From NCBI GenBank assembly GCA_907163375.1, contig CAJQUW010003176.1, forward strand, positions 186,001 to 250,000: a DNA stretch of 64,000 nt, read 5' to 3'. The stretch is from Prostheceraeus crozeri. Lineage: Eukaryota; Platyhelminthes; Polycladida; Euryleptidae. Made by a program: the position numbers and the translations under genes. Under the pieces are notes generated by a model, which saw only the letters and a list, made by a program, of their open reading frames with translations, was not told where the DNA came from and ran no database searches. Position 1 is the first letter of the stretch, and every line of letters starts with the position of its first letter. Positions 43,399 through 55,073 of the stretch are shown here, piece after piece.

Positions 43399-43851
43399 AT
43401 TCTTCAAAAACAATTCAGTCCACGTTGGCAGCATCACCTGATGTCACGAGATTGTATTTTATTTGTTTTAGAAATTAATTAAACAGAGATGTAGCATAAG
43501 TTCAACGTGACATTGCACTCAGCGGTCGAGGTGTGATATTTATGATTATAGAATTTGGGCTGACCAATGACCTTTCGAATAACCTTCAATGATTGCATTG
43601 CTCCCGCACATCATGAGATTAATACATGATCACATTGATGCAACGGTACTTTATTACATAATAGAGTATTTTCAGTAATATTCTGACAGTTCATGTCATG
43701 TTCTTCAGATGAACAGAAACCCGGTGTAAATAATACCGGCAATCAGAAACAAATTAATTACATAGATCAGTGAAACGAATCATAGCAGTGTTGCAGCACT
43801 TTTCCAAAATATGTGACCACTTACTTATAGCCATGTATTATATCTTGCAAT

Positions 43852-46421
43852 ATGTTATTTATCTTATATCATGTAGCAGATGTGGAATGCAATATGTAGG
43901 ACAGACAAAGCAACCGCTACATTGTAGATTAAATGGTCATCGTCATTCAGTATTAAAAGGTCACTTAAACACATATCCTAGCAATCACTTTAAGCAAGAT
44001 CATTCTTGGACTGATGTTGAATTGCAAATTATTAATCATGTTGATGACAATATATACATATCACCGGAAGAGATAAACAGAGAGCTCAACCGCAAGGAAG
44101 ACATGCATATCAAGATGCTCAATACCTTATACCCCTTGGGTTTGAATGATAGAGTTTTGGGAGGTGGATGTGTATCTCAGCAGTCCATATCCAATGATCA
44201 ATTTTTTAGTTATCCGATTAGCAGACGAAAAAGAAGTCATGGAATAAGAAAATCGGGTAGAAAATGCTCAAGTATTATGGAACTTGACAATACCTATCAA
44301 GGATTGCAAGATTCTTTTGAGACGCGTAGGATTTCAAAGTTTTATCATCATCTAAAATCTCTCCCTAAAACTATGCTAAGAGCCATTCTAGGCAAGACAA
44401 GGGATGAGGCAAACATGATGACTTTTGTACTAACAGCATACATTCAAAATAAACTTAACCTAGACTCGGAGAACAAAAATGTAAAAGAACGAGCAACCAT
44501 AATAATCATCCCGTTCGAATCTCAGACAATAGACTCACTCAATCTCATGTCTATATTCTGCGATCACAGTGTGTGCAAGCTAATTCCAAGCACAATTCAA
44601 GAACGTTATCCACCGAAAATATTCTATAAATTAGATAAACCCACTGCATTGAAGTTTTGCAATTATGAGCGTTTTTTGAATAACCTAAAGTTTCAGGATG
44701 TGATGCACATCATGAACAATCCATGCTCATGTAGCAAGAGGCAATCCTTTGTTTATCCACATTATGTTCACGTAATAACGGGTGATCTGGATATTGTGGA
44801 TGATGAAGACTTACGTCAACTCTTCAGTTTTGGTACCAAACACAGAATCCCCAAAAGCCTTAGTTGGAGTGCCATAACAACTCAAATTAGTAATTCATTA
44901 GATGAGCATATTACAAAAATAAGTAAGAAAGAGAAGCTTGAGGCTAATTTATTCTCAGCGTGGAAATCAAGAATCATGGCACTGATTAAAGATCGAATAT
45001 ATCTTGCCAAGAAATCCTCGAATAGATTTCGCGCACACAGTAATCGACACAAGATTAATGTCAAAATGTGCAAAAATCTGAAAGAATTGCAGAATGACGT
45101 CATAATTACGCCAGTTGATAAAGCATCTAATAATTATGCCTTCATTTGCAAAAAGTTTTATCTCCAAATTCTCTTAGCCGAGTTGGGAATTGATATTTCC
45201 ACGTTGAACATATCGGGTAATGATACCTATGGTCCACAGCAAATTTTAGCGCAGAATGTAATTGAGCAACATACAACAATTATGAAAAGCGAGTTCAAAC
45301 TAGCTGTCTGTGAAAAAGACAGAAAATTACCAAAATTATATTGGATTCCAAAATTTCACAAAACTCCATGCAAATTTAGATTCATAGCAGGAGCACGACA
45401 ATGCACATCGAAAAAGCTTTCCATCAAAGTAAATTCAGCCTTAAGTATTTTGCGTGACAATTTTCAGAGATATTGTATGGCAATTAAGAGAAACAACGGT
45501 TTCGATTGCTTCTGGAGTATAAAGTCCACACAAGAATTTCTACACAGATTAAATTCGACACAAGTTCATTCATTGCAAGTTTTCGATTTTTCAACCTTAT
45601 ATACGAATCTTGATCAAAAATTGATTGAAGACCACATATTCGCTATTATGGATTTGGTGTTTAATTCCTCAAATAGAAAATTTATTTGCATTGGATATGA
45701 TAAGTCCTTTTGCTCAATGAAACAGTATAATGGCTATCACTGTTTTGATAAACAGAATTTAAAAGAAGCCATATATTTCCTATTATCACAGACCTACGTC
45801 ACATTCGGTAATTTAGTTTTCAGGCAGATTAAAGGCATTCCAATGGGAGGAAATTCTAGTCCACTCCTAGCTGACCTATTCCTCTTACACTGCGAATATG
45901 TTTTTATGCAAAATTTGATAAAAACTAAGAAATAGTTTTAGCACGCTTGTTATCACCTACATCAAGATACATAGACGATATATGTGTTGTCAATTATAAA
46001 CACTTTGATTCTTTGCTTCAAAGAATTTATCCACCTGACTTGTTGGCGCAGAGAAATGGTGATAGCAACAAAGAGGTAGTTTACCTTGATGTGAAAATAC
46101 AAATCTCACAGAACAGCTTGAGAACTTCAATATATCACAAGGTAGATGACTTCTCTTTCTCTGTGGTGCAACTGACTTTTCCGGAGAGCATGATCCCATT
46201 ACAGATGGCCCTTCATGTTTTCGCGTCGCAGGTAGTCAGATATTGTAGAATATGCTCGAAGTTACAAGACGCTGTGCACAAAACTAACAAGACACTAAAT
46301 ATCATGAAATCTAGAGGTTATTCTCAGCATGACTTCATGAGTTACACAGAAAAGGCTCTCACAAGGCATAATGAATCGCTTCACAAATATGGTCTTTTCT
46401 CGGCTCGACAATTCACTTCAC
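43852..46421 (+). mobile_element. Naiad-type Penelope-like element, copy 2
   Basis: This is the duplicate of 26878-29450. The frame 43770-45935 is open across GIY-YIG and most of the RT (721 residues counted from the upstream ATG, the first 27 or so being non-Naiad). The catalytic RYIDDI block follows in another frame from 45947. Differences from copy 1 are few (for example GRKSSS to GRKCSS, and ITSDL to ITGDL). The 3' end is cut by the next PLE insertion at 46422. Confidence 0.85.
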
Positions 46422-46482
46422 ATTCGACCAGTCGGTTCGGGAGTTTCATTTAATACCAGTAAAAGCAAGAACACTTTTCAGT

Positions 46483-47121
46483 GTGAAGTGAATTCCGTGT
46501 TTTTATTTTGGTCAAGCAGTCAAATAATAAAATCAAATCAAAATTACAGAAATTTTCGGCCTCTTGGCCCTTGTCAACTGTTGATGTTTGCATCACCCTT
46601 ACGTGCATATCCAACCATTTAATAAGGCCATCACTGGTCATAGATCAGCAGTGAACATGGCTAACAAGAGGGTATGACGTCATTTCTTGTTTCCTATTAA
46701 TCTTAGGTTTTAGACTGTCAATATATTTACATTCGTCGATAGTAGTATCACGAGAATTAGTTTTCTTTGATAGAATCTCAATTTTAAAATTATCTATGCT
46801 GGTATTATTTCCATGCAACAACGTATGCAGCGCTAGCGCATTATTTTCGTTTCTTTTATTTATAGCGCTTTTGTGTTCATGGTGGCGAATTTTAAACTGA
46901 CGAGATGTTTACCTATATAAAACTGGTTGCAAATCGCACAAGTATACTTGTATACTACATAGCGATCAGTACAAGTATACTTGTTGCCGATCTGTTTGCA
47001 AACATTGCACGTACAAGTGTTTTTTATTTTTTATTTATTCCTCATAAAGTTTTCCAGAGACTTGTTAGGTTTACTCACTAGGTTGCTGTCCAACCCATGT
47101 TTGCGTAAAAGTTTTCGAATT
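46483..47121 (-). repeat. Left arm of PLE inverted repeat
   Basis: 639 bp, the reverse complement of 48209-48847 with almost no differences. It carries the GIY-YIG region in inverted orientation. Confidence 0.9.
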
Positions 47122-47193
47122 TTTTTATCACATCCGTCACTGATGAAGGGCAGAATCAAATTTGGATACTTCTTGTTTTGAGAACGCTTCTGT

Positions 47194-48252
47194 TTGGTAT
47201 GTTTTTTAATCCTGCAGTCCTTGTTGTTATATCCGGCTTTCGAAAATAATGATATGATGAATGCGAGATATCAAAAAGAAAAGTTGATAAGTCATTGTAG
47301 CCAACCAGCGAAGTTTTTTGGTTTCGTAAAGGACCATAAGAGTAAGATAGACGGAGCATGCCCACTGAGGCCTATTGCGTCGGTGCATGGAACGCCCGTA
47401 GACAAAATAGATTGGTGTGTTGCCAATATTCTAACACAATTACTAAAATTTGTCCCAGCGCACTTGGACAGTGCGATATCATTACTGACGTTACTTAAAG
47501 ATATGGACATAACACATATGCAAAAACCAGTGTTTCTGAGCTTAGACGTTTGTCAATTGTACCCTAGCATACCTATTGAACTAGGTATAGCGCACAATAT
47601 GAAAATGATAATGGAACATTATTCAGAAATTGATAATTTCAACATCAGTCTTCATCATATAGAAAATATGATGAAATTCATGTGTTACAACTATGAGATA
47701 CAACATAACGGGAATTATTATCGGCAAATAAAAGGAGTTCCGATGGGGTGTAGATTTGCGCCGCCATTCGCTATCATTTTTCTTCATTACATTGAAGAGA
47801 GTGTTTTTCAAAAATTGAGAAACAAGCCGATGTTGTACAAACGATATATTGACGATATAATTTTTGGTCCTATTGAAATTGACGATAAAACTGTGAACGA
47901 AATAGTGACTACATTTAATGACATTGAGCCCTCTATAAAATTCACAATAGAAGTGAATCCACCGGAGATAAGTCTTGATTTTCTGGATATAAGTATAACT
48001 ACTCAAGGAAATAAAATTGAGTATACTTGGTTTCAAAAACAAAGACATTCAGGCATTTGTATGAAAAAAGATTCCTATGTCCCTGCGCATATAAAATCAA
48101 ATTTTATACAATCCCGCCTGAATGACATTGAGAAAAGATGTTCAACTAATGAAAAGTTTGAAAAGTCTCAAAAGACATTTGAAAAGCAATTAAAAAACAA
48201 TGGAAAACAATTCGAAAACTTTTACGCAAACATGGGTTGGACAGCAACCTAG
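47194..48252 (+). CDS. Penelope-like reverse transcriptase ORF
   Basis: 352 residues. RT landmarks are AKFFGFVKDHKSK, CPLRPIASVHGTPVDKID, LSLDVCQLYPSIPI (motif A), YYRQIKGVPMGCRFAPPFAI (motif B), KRYIDDIIFG (motif C, catalytic Asp-Asp) and SLDFLDISIT. It ends in a charged linker inside the right inverted repeat. The N-terminal dozen residues come from non-RT sequence, so the enzyme is 5'-truncated relative to a full PLE RT. The RT core motifs themselves are intact. Confidence 0.85.
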   Translation: MVCFLILQSLLLYPAFENNDMMNARYQKEKLISHCSQPAKFFGFVKDHKSKIDGACPLRPIASVHGTPVDKIDWCVANILTQLLKFVPAHLDSAISLLTLLKDMDITHMQKPVFLSLDVCQLYPSIPIELGIAHNMKMIMEHYSEIDNFNISLHHIENMMKFMCYNYEIQHNGNYYRQIKGVPMGCRFAPPFAIIFLHYIEESVFQKLRNKPMLYKRYIDDIIFGPIEIDDKTVNEIVTTFNDIEPSIKFTIEVNPPEISLDFLDISITTQGNKIEYTWFQKQRHSGICMKKDSYVPAHIKSNFIQSRLNDIEKRCSTNEKFEKSQKTFEKQLKNNGKQFENFYANMGWTAT

Positions 48253-48847
48253 TGAGTAAACCTAACAAGTCTCTGGAAAACTTTATGAGGAATAAATAAA
48301 AAATAAAAAACACTTGTACGTGCAATGTTTGCAAACAGATCGGCAACAAGTATACTTGTACTGATCGCTATGTAGTATACAAGTATACTTGTGCGATTTG
48401 CAACCAGTTTTATATAGGTAAACATCTCGTCAGTTTAAAATTCGCCACCATGAACACAAAAGCGCTATAAATAAAAGAAACGAAAATAATGCGCTAGCGC
48501 TGCATACGTTGTTGCATGGAAATAATACCAGCATAGATAATTTTAAAATTGAGATTCTATCAAAGAAAACTAATTCTCGTGATACTACTATCGACGAATG
48601 TAAATATATTGACAGTCTAAAACCTAAGATTAATAGGAAACAAGAAATGACGTCATACCCTCTTGTTAGCCATGTTCACTGCTGATCTATGACCAGTGAT
48701 GGCCTTATTAAATGGTTGGATATGCACGTAAGGGTGATGCAAACATCAACAGTTGACAAGGGCCAAGAGGCCGAAAATTTCTGTAATTTTGATTTGATTT
48801 TATTATTTGACTGCTTGACCAAAATAAAAACACGGAATTCACTTCAC
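48209..48847 (+). repeat. Right arm of PLE inverted repeat
   Basis: 639 bp, the reverse complement of 46483-47121. It contains the end of the RT frame, a GIY-YIG domain and the 3' tail with a hammerhead-like core at 48753-48776. Confidence 0.9.
48753..48776 (+). ncRNA. Hammerhead-like core, degenerate
   Basis: TTGACAA-GGGCC-AAGA-GGCC-GAAA resembles the hammerhead core CUGANGA-stem II-GAAA with two changes in the first box. Its inverted copy lies in the left arm. Hammerhead motifs are known from PLE ends. Confidence 0.35.
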
Positions 48848-49395
48848 TCTGTGAATTTCAATGAAACTCCCGACCAACAAACGACTCACATTTTCCTTAA
48901 TGCCTTGCTGCATAGGTGAATAAACGACTAACAATGACTTGTAGCCATCATATGGGGGGCGGTGAAGAGTGAATACAGAGCGCTTAGCGTGGATTACGGG
49001 AGATGAGAGAGCTCCCATTGTTAAATCTTGATGTATGAGGCGAAGTTTGTGTAAAGGTGGATTACATATTTATCACACAGCGATTACATCTTTATGGGAT
49101 TCGAGGATGAACAGGATCTGTTTACTTGTCGAAAAGGCAAAGATTGATGTACAGGATTTGTTTACATGTGCGGATCGCAAAAAGCATACTGTAGTTATTG
49201 ATGGGATGAATTTAATGACAGGATCAGTTTACATGTGGGAAACGCAACAATTGAATGATGTCTGATTTATCTTTGTGACATATCTTTCAAGACATATCAT
49301 TATAGTTTCGAATAACGGGTTTGAATCCATTGCTATTTATCAGAGGAGTCCCGTCAAAACAGATCTATGTTTTATACGCAGTTTATTGCGAGCAC

Positions 49396-49424
49396 TTTCG
49401 GACACCACCGGAGTCCATCTTCAG
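49396..49424 (-). ncRNA. Hammerhead ribozyme-like core (left arm)
   Basis: The inverted copy of 50799-50827 in the left arm, with the same boxes intact. Confidence 0.45.
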
Positions 49425-49633
49425 GCGAATGAAATGACAAAATTGGCATAGATGAAAAGAGTTCACAGGGATGAAGTTTATCACAGTAGAATGCTATGAA
49501 AACATGATAAGACCAGACTACTTCGACAAAATTAAAACAGTAAGATGATGCGAAATCGAAATAAAAGGTCGGAAGAAAATCAAAGTAACTAGCTGTGAAG
49601 ATACAAAACAGAAAATAGGGAGCACAAATTAAG

Positions 49634-50032
49634 TCAAAAATCCCAGGCCGCACTCAAAGAATGCTTCACTCGATTAGATGAATTGAGACGACGTGACCAT
49701 AAGGACTCTTTCACAATCCGTTTCTTCCATCTTGGTTCTCTATCAATGACAGTGATACTATGAGTGTCTATATTATGGTTGCAAAAAACTGAGTGTTGGG
49801 CCAATTCAGAGCGAGAAACATCTTTGTCTCGAATAGCACGACAATGTTCTTTCCGACGCTGCTCAATGGGGCGAGCAGTCTCACCCACATAGACCCAGTC
49901 ACAATCAGCCTCCTCACATGTAATTTTATACACAGAACCAAGTAAAGTGGCGGGCTCTGGTCTCTTCCTAACAAGAAGGGAACGGAGGGTAGTCCTCGGC
50001 TTCATGGTTACTTCCACATCAACTTCTCTCAA
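49634..50032 (-). CDS. PLE GIY-YIG endonuclease fragment (left arm)
   Basis: 132 residues in an open frame without an ATG at its head, so a 5'-truncated fragment. It has LREVDVEVTMKPRTTLRSLL (linker), SVYKITCEEADCDWVYVGET (GIY-YIG core), ARPIEQRRKEHCRAI, and ESLWSRRLNSSNRVKHSL (the Glu-bearing helix and C-terminus). It is identical in protein sequence to the right-arm copy at 50191-50589. Confidence 0.8.
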   Translation of the reverse strand: MREVDVEVTMKPRTTLRSLLVRKRPEPATLLGSVYKITCEEADCDWVYVGETARPIEQRRKEHCRAIRDKDVSRSELAQHSVFCNHNIDTHSITVIDREPRWKKRIVKESLWSRRLNSSNRVKHSLSAAWDF

Positions 50033-50190
50033 AACCGTCGCGATCTTTTCAGAAACTCCTCTGATATATGGAATCGGGTGTCTAAAAGTCTTATTCTCAC
50101 AGTCATTAAGGCCTTAATGACTGTGAGAATAAGACTTTTAGACACCCGATTCCATATATCAGAGGAGTTTCTGAAAAGATCGCGACGGTT

Positions 50191-50589
50191 TTGAGAGAAG
50201 TTGATGTGGAAGTAACCATGAAGCCGAGGACTACCCTCCGTTCCCTTCTTGTTAGGAAGAGACCAGAGCCCGCCACTTTACTTGGTTCTGTGTATAAAAT
50301 TACATGTGAGGAGGCTGATTGTGACTGGGTCTATGTGGGTGAGACGGCTCGCCCCATTGAGCAGCGTCGGAAAGAACATTGTCGTGCTATTCGAGACAAA
50401 GATGTTTCTCGCTCTGAATTGGCCCAACACTCAGTTTTTTGCAACCATAATATAGACACTCATAGTATCACTGTCATTGATAGAGAACCAAGATGGAAGA
50501 AACGGATTGTGAAAGAGTCCTTATGGTCACGTCGTCTCAATTCATCTAATCGAGTGAAGCATTCTTTGAGTGCGGCCTGGGATTTTTGA
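50191..50589 (+). CDS. PLE GIY-YIG endonuclease fragment (right arm)
   Basis: The same 132 residues as 49634-50032 in the opposite orientation. Upstream in frame the linker word HPIPYIRGVSEKI can be read before the palindrome centre. The nuclease residues (Tyr pair, Arg in RRKEH, Glu in KESLW) are present. Confidence 0.8.
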   Translation: MREVDVEVTMKPRTTLRSLLVRKRPEPATLLGSVYKITCEEADCDWVYVGETARPIEQRRKEHCRAIRDKDVSRSELAQHSVFCNHNIDTHSITVIDREPRWKKRIVKESLWSRRLNSSNRVKHSLSAAWDF

Positions 50590-50798
50590 CTTAATTTGTG
50601 CTCCCTATTTTCTGTTTTGTATCTTCACAGCTAGTTACTTTGATTTTCTTCCGACCTTTTATTTCGATTTCGCATCATCTTACTGTTTTAATTTTGTCGA
50701 AGTAGTCTGGTCTTATCATGTTTTCATAGCATTCTACTGTGATAAACTTCATCCCTGTGAACTCTTTTCATCTATGCCAATTTTGTCATTTCATTCGC

Positions 50799-50827
50799 CT
50801 GAAGATGGACTCCGGTGGTGTCCGAAA
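50799..50827 (+). ncRNA. Hammerhead ribozyme-like core (right arm)
   Basis: CTGAAGA, then a stem II that can pair GGAC with GTCC, then GAAA. The conserved CUGANGA and GAAA boxes are both intact, at the 3' end of a PLE where hammerheads are known. Stem III and the cleavage site are not clear by eye. Confidence 0.45.
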
Positions 50828-53800
50828 GTGCTCGCAATAAACTGCGTATAAAACATAGATCTGTTTTGACGGGACTCCTCTGATAAATAGCAAAAGACAT
50901 ATCATTACCTATTCAGTATTTTGTCAGCCACTATGTGTGGGACCCCGCTCGTCTGGGTTTGAGTGTTCAGGTTAGGGGTCGAAACACAGCTAGACGAGTA
51001 CCTGCTGATGACTGACGGACTGCAGTATTATGTTTTATATCCCTTAATCGGTAGCTGAAGTAGTGGTCGATGTATTGTAATTCAAATGAAGAAATGTGGA
51101 ATTACATGAAGTACTATAGACGGATGAAGAAACTGGCGATAACAAATTCAACTGAAGAAATAGTATTTTCCATGTGTAGTCTTAGGTATAGTGTGTATAG
51201 TTTCATTGCTTTCGGTGTAGTAGAATGTCATTGTAGTTCTATTGTTTACCTCCATTATCCACTTTCCACTTATCCACTCTTACCATTATCCACTTTGTGT
51301 AGTGTCAGATATAGTTCACTTGTAATCGGTGTAGTAGCATCGTTGTATTTCCATATTTTACCTCCACTTTTCCAATTTCTATTCATCGGTTTCCTGTTGT
51401 TTTATAATATCCATTTTTAATTTCCTTAACCTATGGTGACCATTGTCTTATTCTATTTCCACTATCAACATCTGTAGTCGGTACAGTATATTAGACGTCT
51501 GTTTTGAACGTGTATACGGCAGTGTTTGGAATCTATGGTATTAGTACAAGTCTTAAGATTTCCATTTTTACCAGATATTGGGCCAAAGCTGATGAATTTT
51601 AATTCGTTGCCACGAGAAAGCTACATTGAGTTCTTTTAAGAACTGATTAATCCAATGGTTACAGTAGCATTGCCTTTGTACACTTGCGGATTGGAGAACG
51701 CCATCAGTCCTCATTAGGACTACTTTAACTAATAATTTAAATTAGTAAGCATTATATTCTATTATAAATGGCTACTGGGATGACTTGCATCATCGTATGA
51801 AAATTGAATGTGCTCGTTCTAAGAAGTATATAGGCCTATCTATGTAAGGGTCAGAGTTGGAAGGAGCTCGTGGGTCATGTGTCGAAATGGGTCGTAGGTC
51901 AGACTGTCGTGAAATTTTGGTTGGTCAAGTGGACTGGCTGGTCGGCGTCAAGGGATAGCCGATGTACAAAAAGCATGGAAAGAACAACATGTGACACATT
52001 CGAATTGCCTGACGGAAATGAATTTTCGAAATGGGATATGAATTTTCACTTTAAATCAGCAATTTAGTTATTAATTTCAAAGTTCTGTGAGCAGACCGTC
52101 ATACAGATGATAATTATAAGATAATGCGCATTGAGTAATGTGCTCGTAAATCATTGAAATCAGATACCACAACTAATCATTTGTTTGTGCATCAAATATG
52201 CATGAAGAGCTCCCAGGCGAAAATATTGTCCACTGATTTATTTATTTATTTCAATAATCTGTAGGCCGTCATGTGTGTGAAAATTTAGAAAGAAATATAA
52301 TTCAACAGCAAGGTTTTGAAAGCTACTTTTGTCAATAAAAATGCTGCACAAAAATTCAATTATGAATCTACATTTAATTAAATTGCATAAATTTGGTTGT
52401 ACTTTATAATCAAAATTTCAGATTGTGACTGATTTCCGTGTCGGCTGGGTTATGGCTTCGGTTCCAGTTTTCTTCCATGGCAATGGGCGGTTCTGACACA
52501 TAGTTTACATCACTAACTACTTGTCTTTTTTAATGTAAGACAATATTTCAAGAGAAATTTAATTAGATTATTATACTGAGAAAGATTTGATGAAATTCAT
52601 GGATTATAAAGCACGGAGAACTCTCTGACACAAGTTAGCTGGATGAGATTTTCGGGTAGTGTTCCATAAGAAGATGCCAGCAACGTTGAAGGCAATCGAC
52701 TATTCGACTGGTTTGCCAGGTGGGAATGCCAGATATTTTTATTTTCACTTTATTTGACAAATGAGGTAACTCTCGTGGCAATAGGACCGCCGCAATTTTA
52801 AGGGAGAGAACAATATAGAAATAAAAAAACACTTGATGAATGAGGAAACGTCTATGTTGTGTTGATATGCGTCTCTCCAGCTTTTCCAGACTTCGTCGAT
52901 AGAGCCGTTGAAAATTGTGGCCCAGTTGAGGTCTTTTAGGTGGAGTTGCAGAGGTAAAAGGAAATGAGTGATCAGGTGCAACAGACCGATTAAGATGGAA
53001 GAGGAAAACTTGACCTTTCTCTTCACTTGGATAAAACTTTCTTTCAAGGTGAGCACCCAAAATTTTTTGTGTCACCCCAAAATTTGTGTTCCCAATATTT
53101 TACATTACTGTGTAGATAGGTTATTCATCTACTGCTGTAGCCCAGATATTACCTTTGATTCCCTTAATATTCTTGCGTACCTCAATCGTTGATGTGATTG
53201 AAATATTAATTTCAACACTCACAAGAATAAGTTTGATCATCTTATTCCTTCACAAAAGGTTTCTCATTTAATCGTACGCATTACATGCATTATCAAGAAA
53301 TAAAGACTGCCTTTCTCCAACACGACACGTCGATCGAATTCATTCTTTCTGTGGGTTTCCTACCTACAAAATCGCACATGCTAATTTATATTTTTTATTC
53401 CTCATGTTTTTTGTTCGACCAACTGTCTTCGCTGTCATTATGTCACTTATTTTTTAAATTGTGCATCTGAATGTAAAGCATGTAGCATTGAACATGCAAC
53501 TTGTGATTATCAGTTTACGAATAGACGCTACTGCTACTTCTATTTGGATGCCTTTAAGAGATTAAGTAGGATCGAGAGACGAAGTGAATTTTTTGTTAGG
53601 TACAGCTGCAACAGGATACCACATGTCCTACTCCGACTCTGGCCCCGAAGCCTACCTAGCGATTTTGGCAAAGCATTGCAAATAAAATAGATGCACATTT
53701 ACATTCTTCACAAAGCCTTGCGAACAGATAGTTTCAATTGACAACTATAGAGACTTCTTCATCACCTTTTATAGCCGTAGAGAAACAAATCCTCCTCTCC

Positions 53801-54393
53801 GGAGAAATCGGATCTAATGCATTTTGATCTAATTCACTGTGCATGTAGGGCCTATGTGACGAATCTAAACAGCTATTTTTGAAAGATTCCTTTTATAGTG
53901 CGCATGCAAGTCAAATCCGTATGGGTGACACAAAATTCTTGCCAGAGATCAAAATATTTTTATTATTGCTTGGAGCATGTGGGTCGTGGGTCACAAATGC
54001 CGGGGGTCGTAGGTCAAGTTTCGTTGATCCACTTCCACCTCTGATGATAGATCTGAAGCAGTAGATATCATTTGCTCCGCTCCAAATGTCTTCAAAGTTT
54101 CATTCCTACTCGTTTGTCATTCCGCTCCTGTGCTACACTATACGTTTTCCCTTCATTTCTTATTCCGTTGCGGATATCCTAAGATTGCTTACAATTGCTC
54201 CCCGGATAAATAGACAACGCGTGTGGTGTTGACTTTTAAAAAACCACCTTTATCTTCTTCCATTAAAACAATATTTGACTTTTCTTGCTAATGCACAAAC
54301 TGAAGATATAATGCTGAGATGTCGCTCCTGACGAGTGTGAAGTTGGCAAAACCACCCAGCGGAACCATCTCTTATTACAACGTGATTCTATTC

Positions 54394-55073
54394 CTGAGGT
54401 TCCCAACCTGTGGTGCGCGTACCACTAGTGGTGCGCGAGGACTCATCAGATGGTACGCGAGTACCTGTCCGAAATAAACTATGTGTATCATGATAATTTA
54501 ATCTGTTCATGTCACAGATCTAATATGAGTATTAGGAAAAGTGTTGGTCAGCTTGAGAAAATTCGATGCAACTTATCACTTTTTATTGTCTCAAAAGATT
54601 AAGATTTTGTCTTGTGCACAGATTTCATCCTGTCACATCAAACTTAGTATTAGGTTGCTTAGATATCAATGCAACAGGCGAAGAAGCAACGACATCTGAG
54701 CGATCGACGAAACAAAAGCATGCTTTTTAGATTATGCTTCAAGCTATGCAAGTCAATTCACGTACTATGAAAATGCTTCTGACACAGACATTTAAACATC
54801 CAACTTTGGCAAGCCAAAAGTATTCACAAATAGTACAGGCTGCGTTTCTTAAAAAGCGACACACAATCTGTATTTTGACATAGATATTTGACACAGTATC
54901 TTTAAACAGTATTTATGCAGATATCTACGTGATCTTCAGAGATCGATTTTTCGAAGCATAGAATTTCAAATTGCTTTCCTAACATAAAATGAATTTCTTT
55001 GAGACTAAGTGGTACGCGGCGAACGTCTAAGATCTCAAGTGGTACTAAGACATTAAAAGGTTGGGAACCACTG
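54394..55073. mobile_element. Non-autonomous hAT-like element (copy 2)
   Basis: This is the duplicate of 33388-34070, 3 bp shorter (CATCTATTGAGC against CATCTGAGC) with few substitutions. Confidence 0.7.

Larger units (their letters stand above)
46422..48835 (+). mobile_element. Penelope-like element with 639-bp inverted repeats (only in copy 2)
   Basis: The insertion sits in the large repeat between 12-bp copies of AATTCACTTCAC (46410-46421 and 48836-48847); copy 1 has one copy at 29435-29446. A PLE reverse transcriptase fills the centre. The right arm adds a GIY-YIG domain (about 48310-48680: TCNVCKQIG, VVYKYTCAICNQFYIGKH, ECKYIDSLKPKIN) in frames different from the RT. The left arm is an inverted copy of that 3' part. 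The right arm's terminal bases overlap the flanking repeat, so the exact ends carry some ambiguity. Confidence 0.85.
49303..50893. mobile_element. Palindromic Penelope-like insertion: two GIY-YIG 3' fragments head to head
   Basis: A 1,591-bp insertion lies in copy 2 between 14-bp repeats AAGACATATCATTA (49289-49302 and 50894-50907); copy 1 has the single site at 29888-29901. It is an almost perfect palindrome centred at 50111/50112 (AAGG|CCTT). Each arm encodes the PLE linker (YIRGVSEKI) and a GIY-YIG domain, minus strand on the left and plus strand on the right, 5' ends meeting at the centre. The left arm extends about 28 bp further at its 3' end. No RT is present. Confidence 0.9.

Noticed and set aside
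46422-48835. Inverted repeats as TIRs of a DNA transposon
   Set aside because: The arms contain a GIY-YIG domain and the centre a PLE reverse transcriptase. No transposase is present.
50851-50893. A second hammerhead-like box (CTGATAAATAGC) at the palindrome end
   Set aside because: The conserved G of CUGANGA is absent and stem II would be very weak. Not supported.
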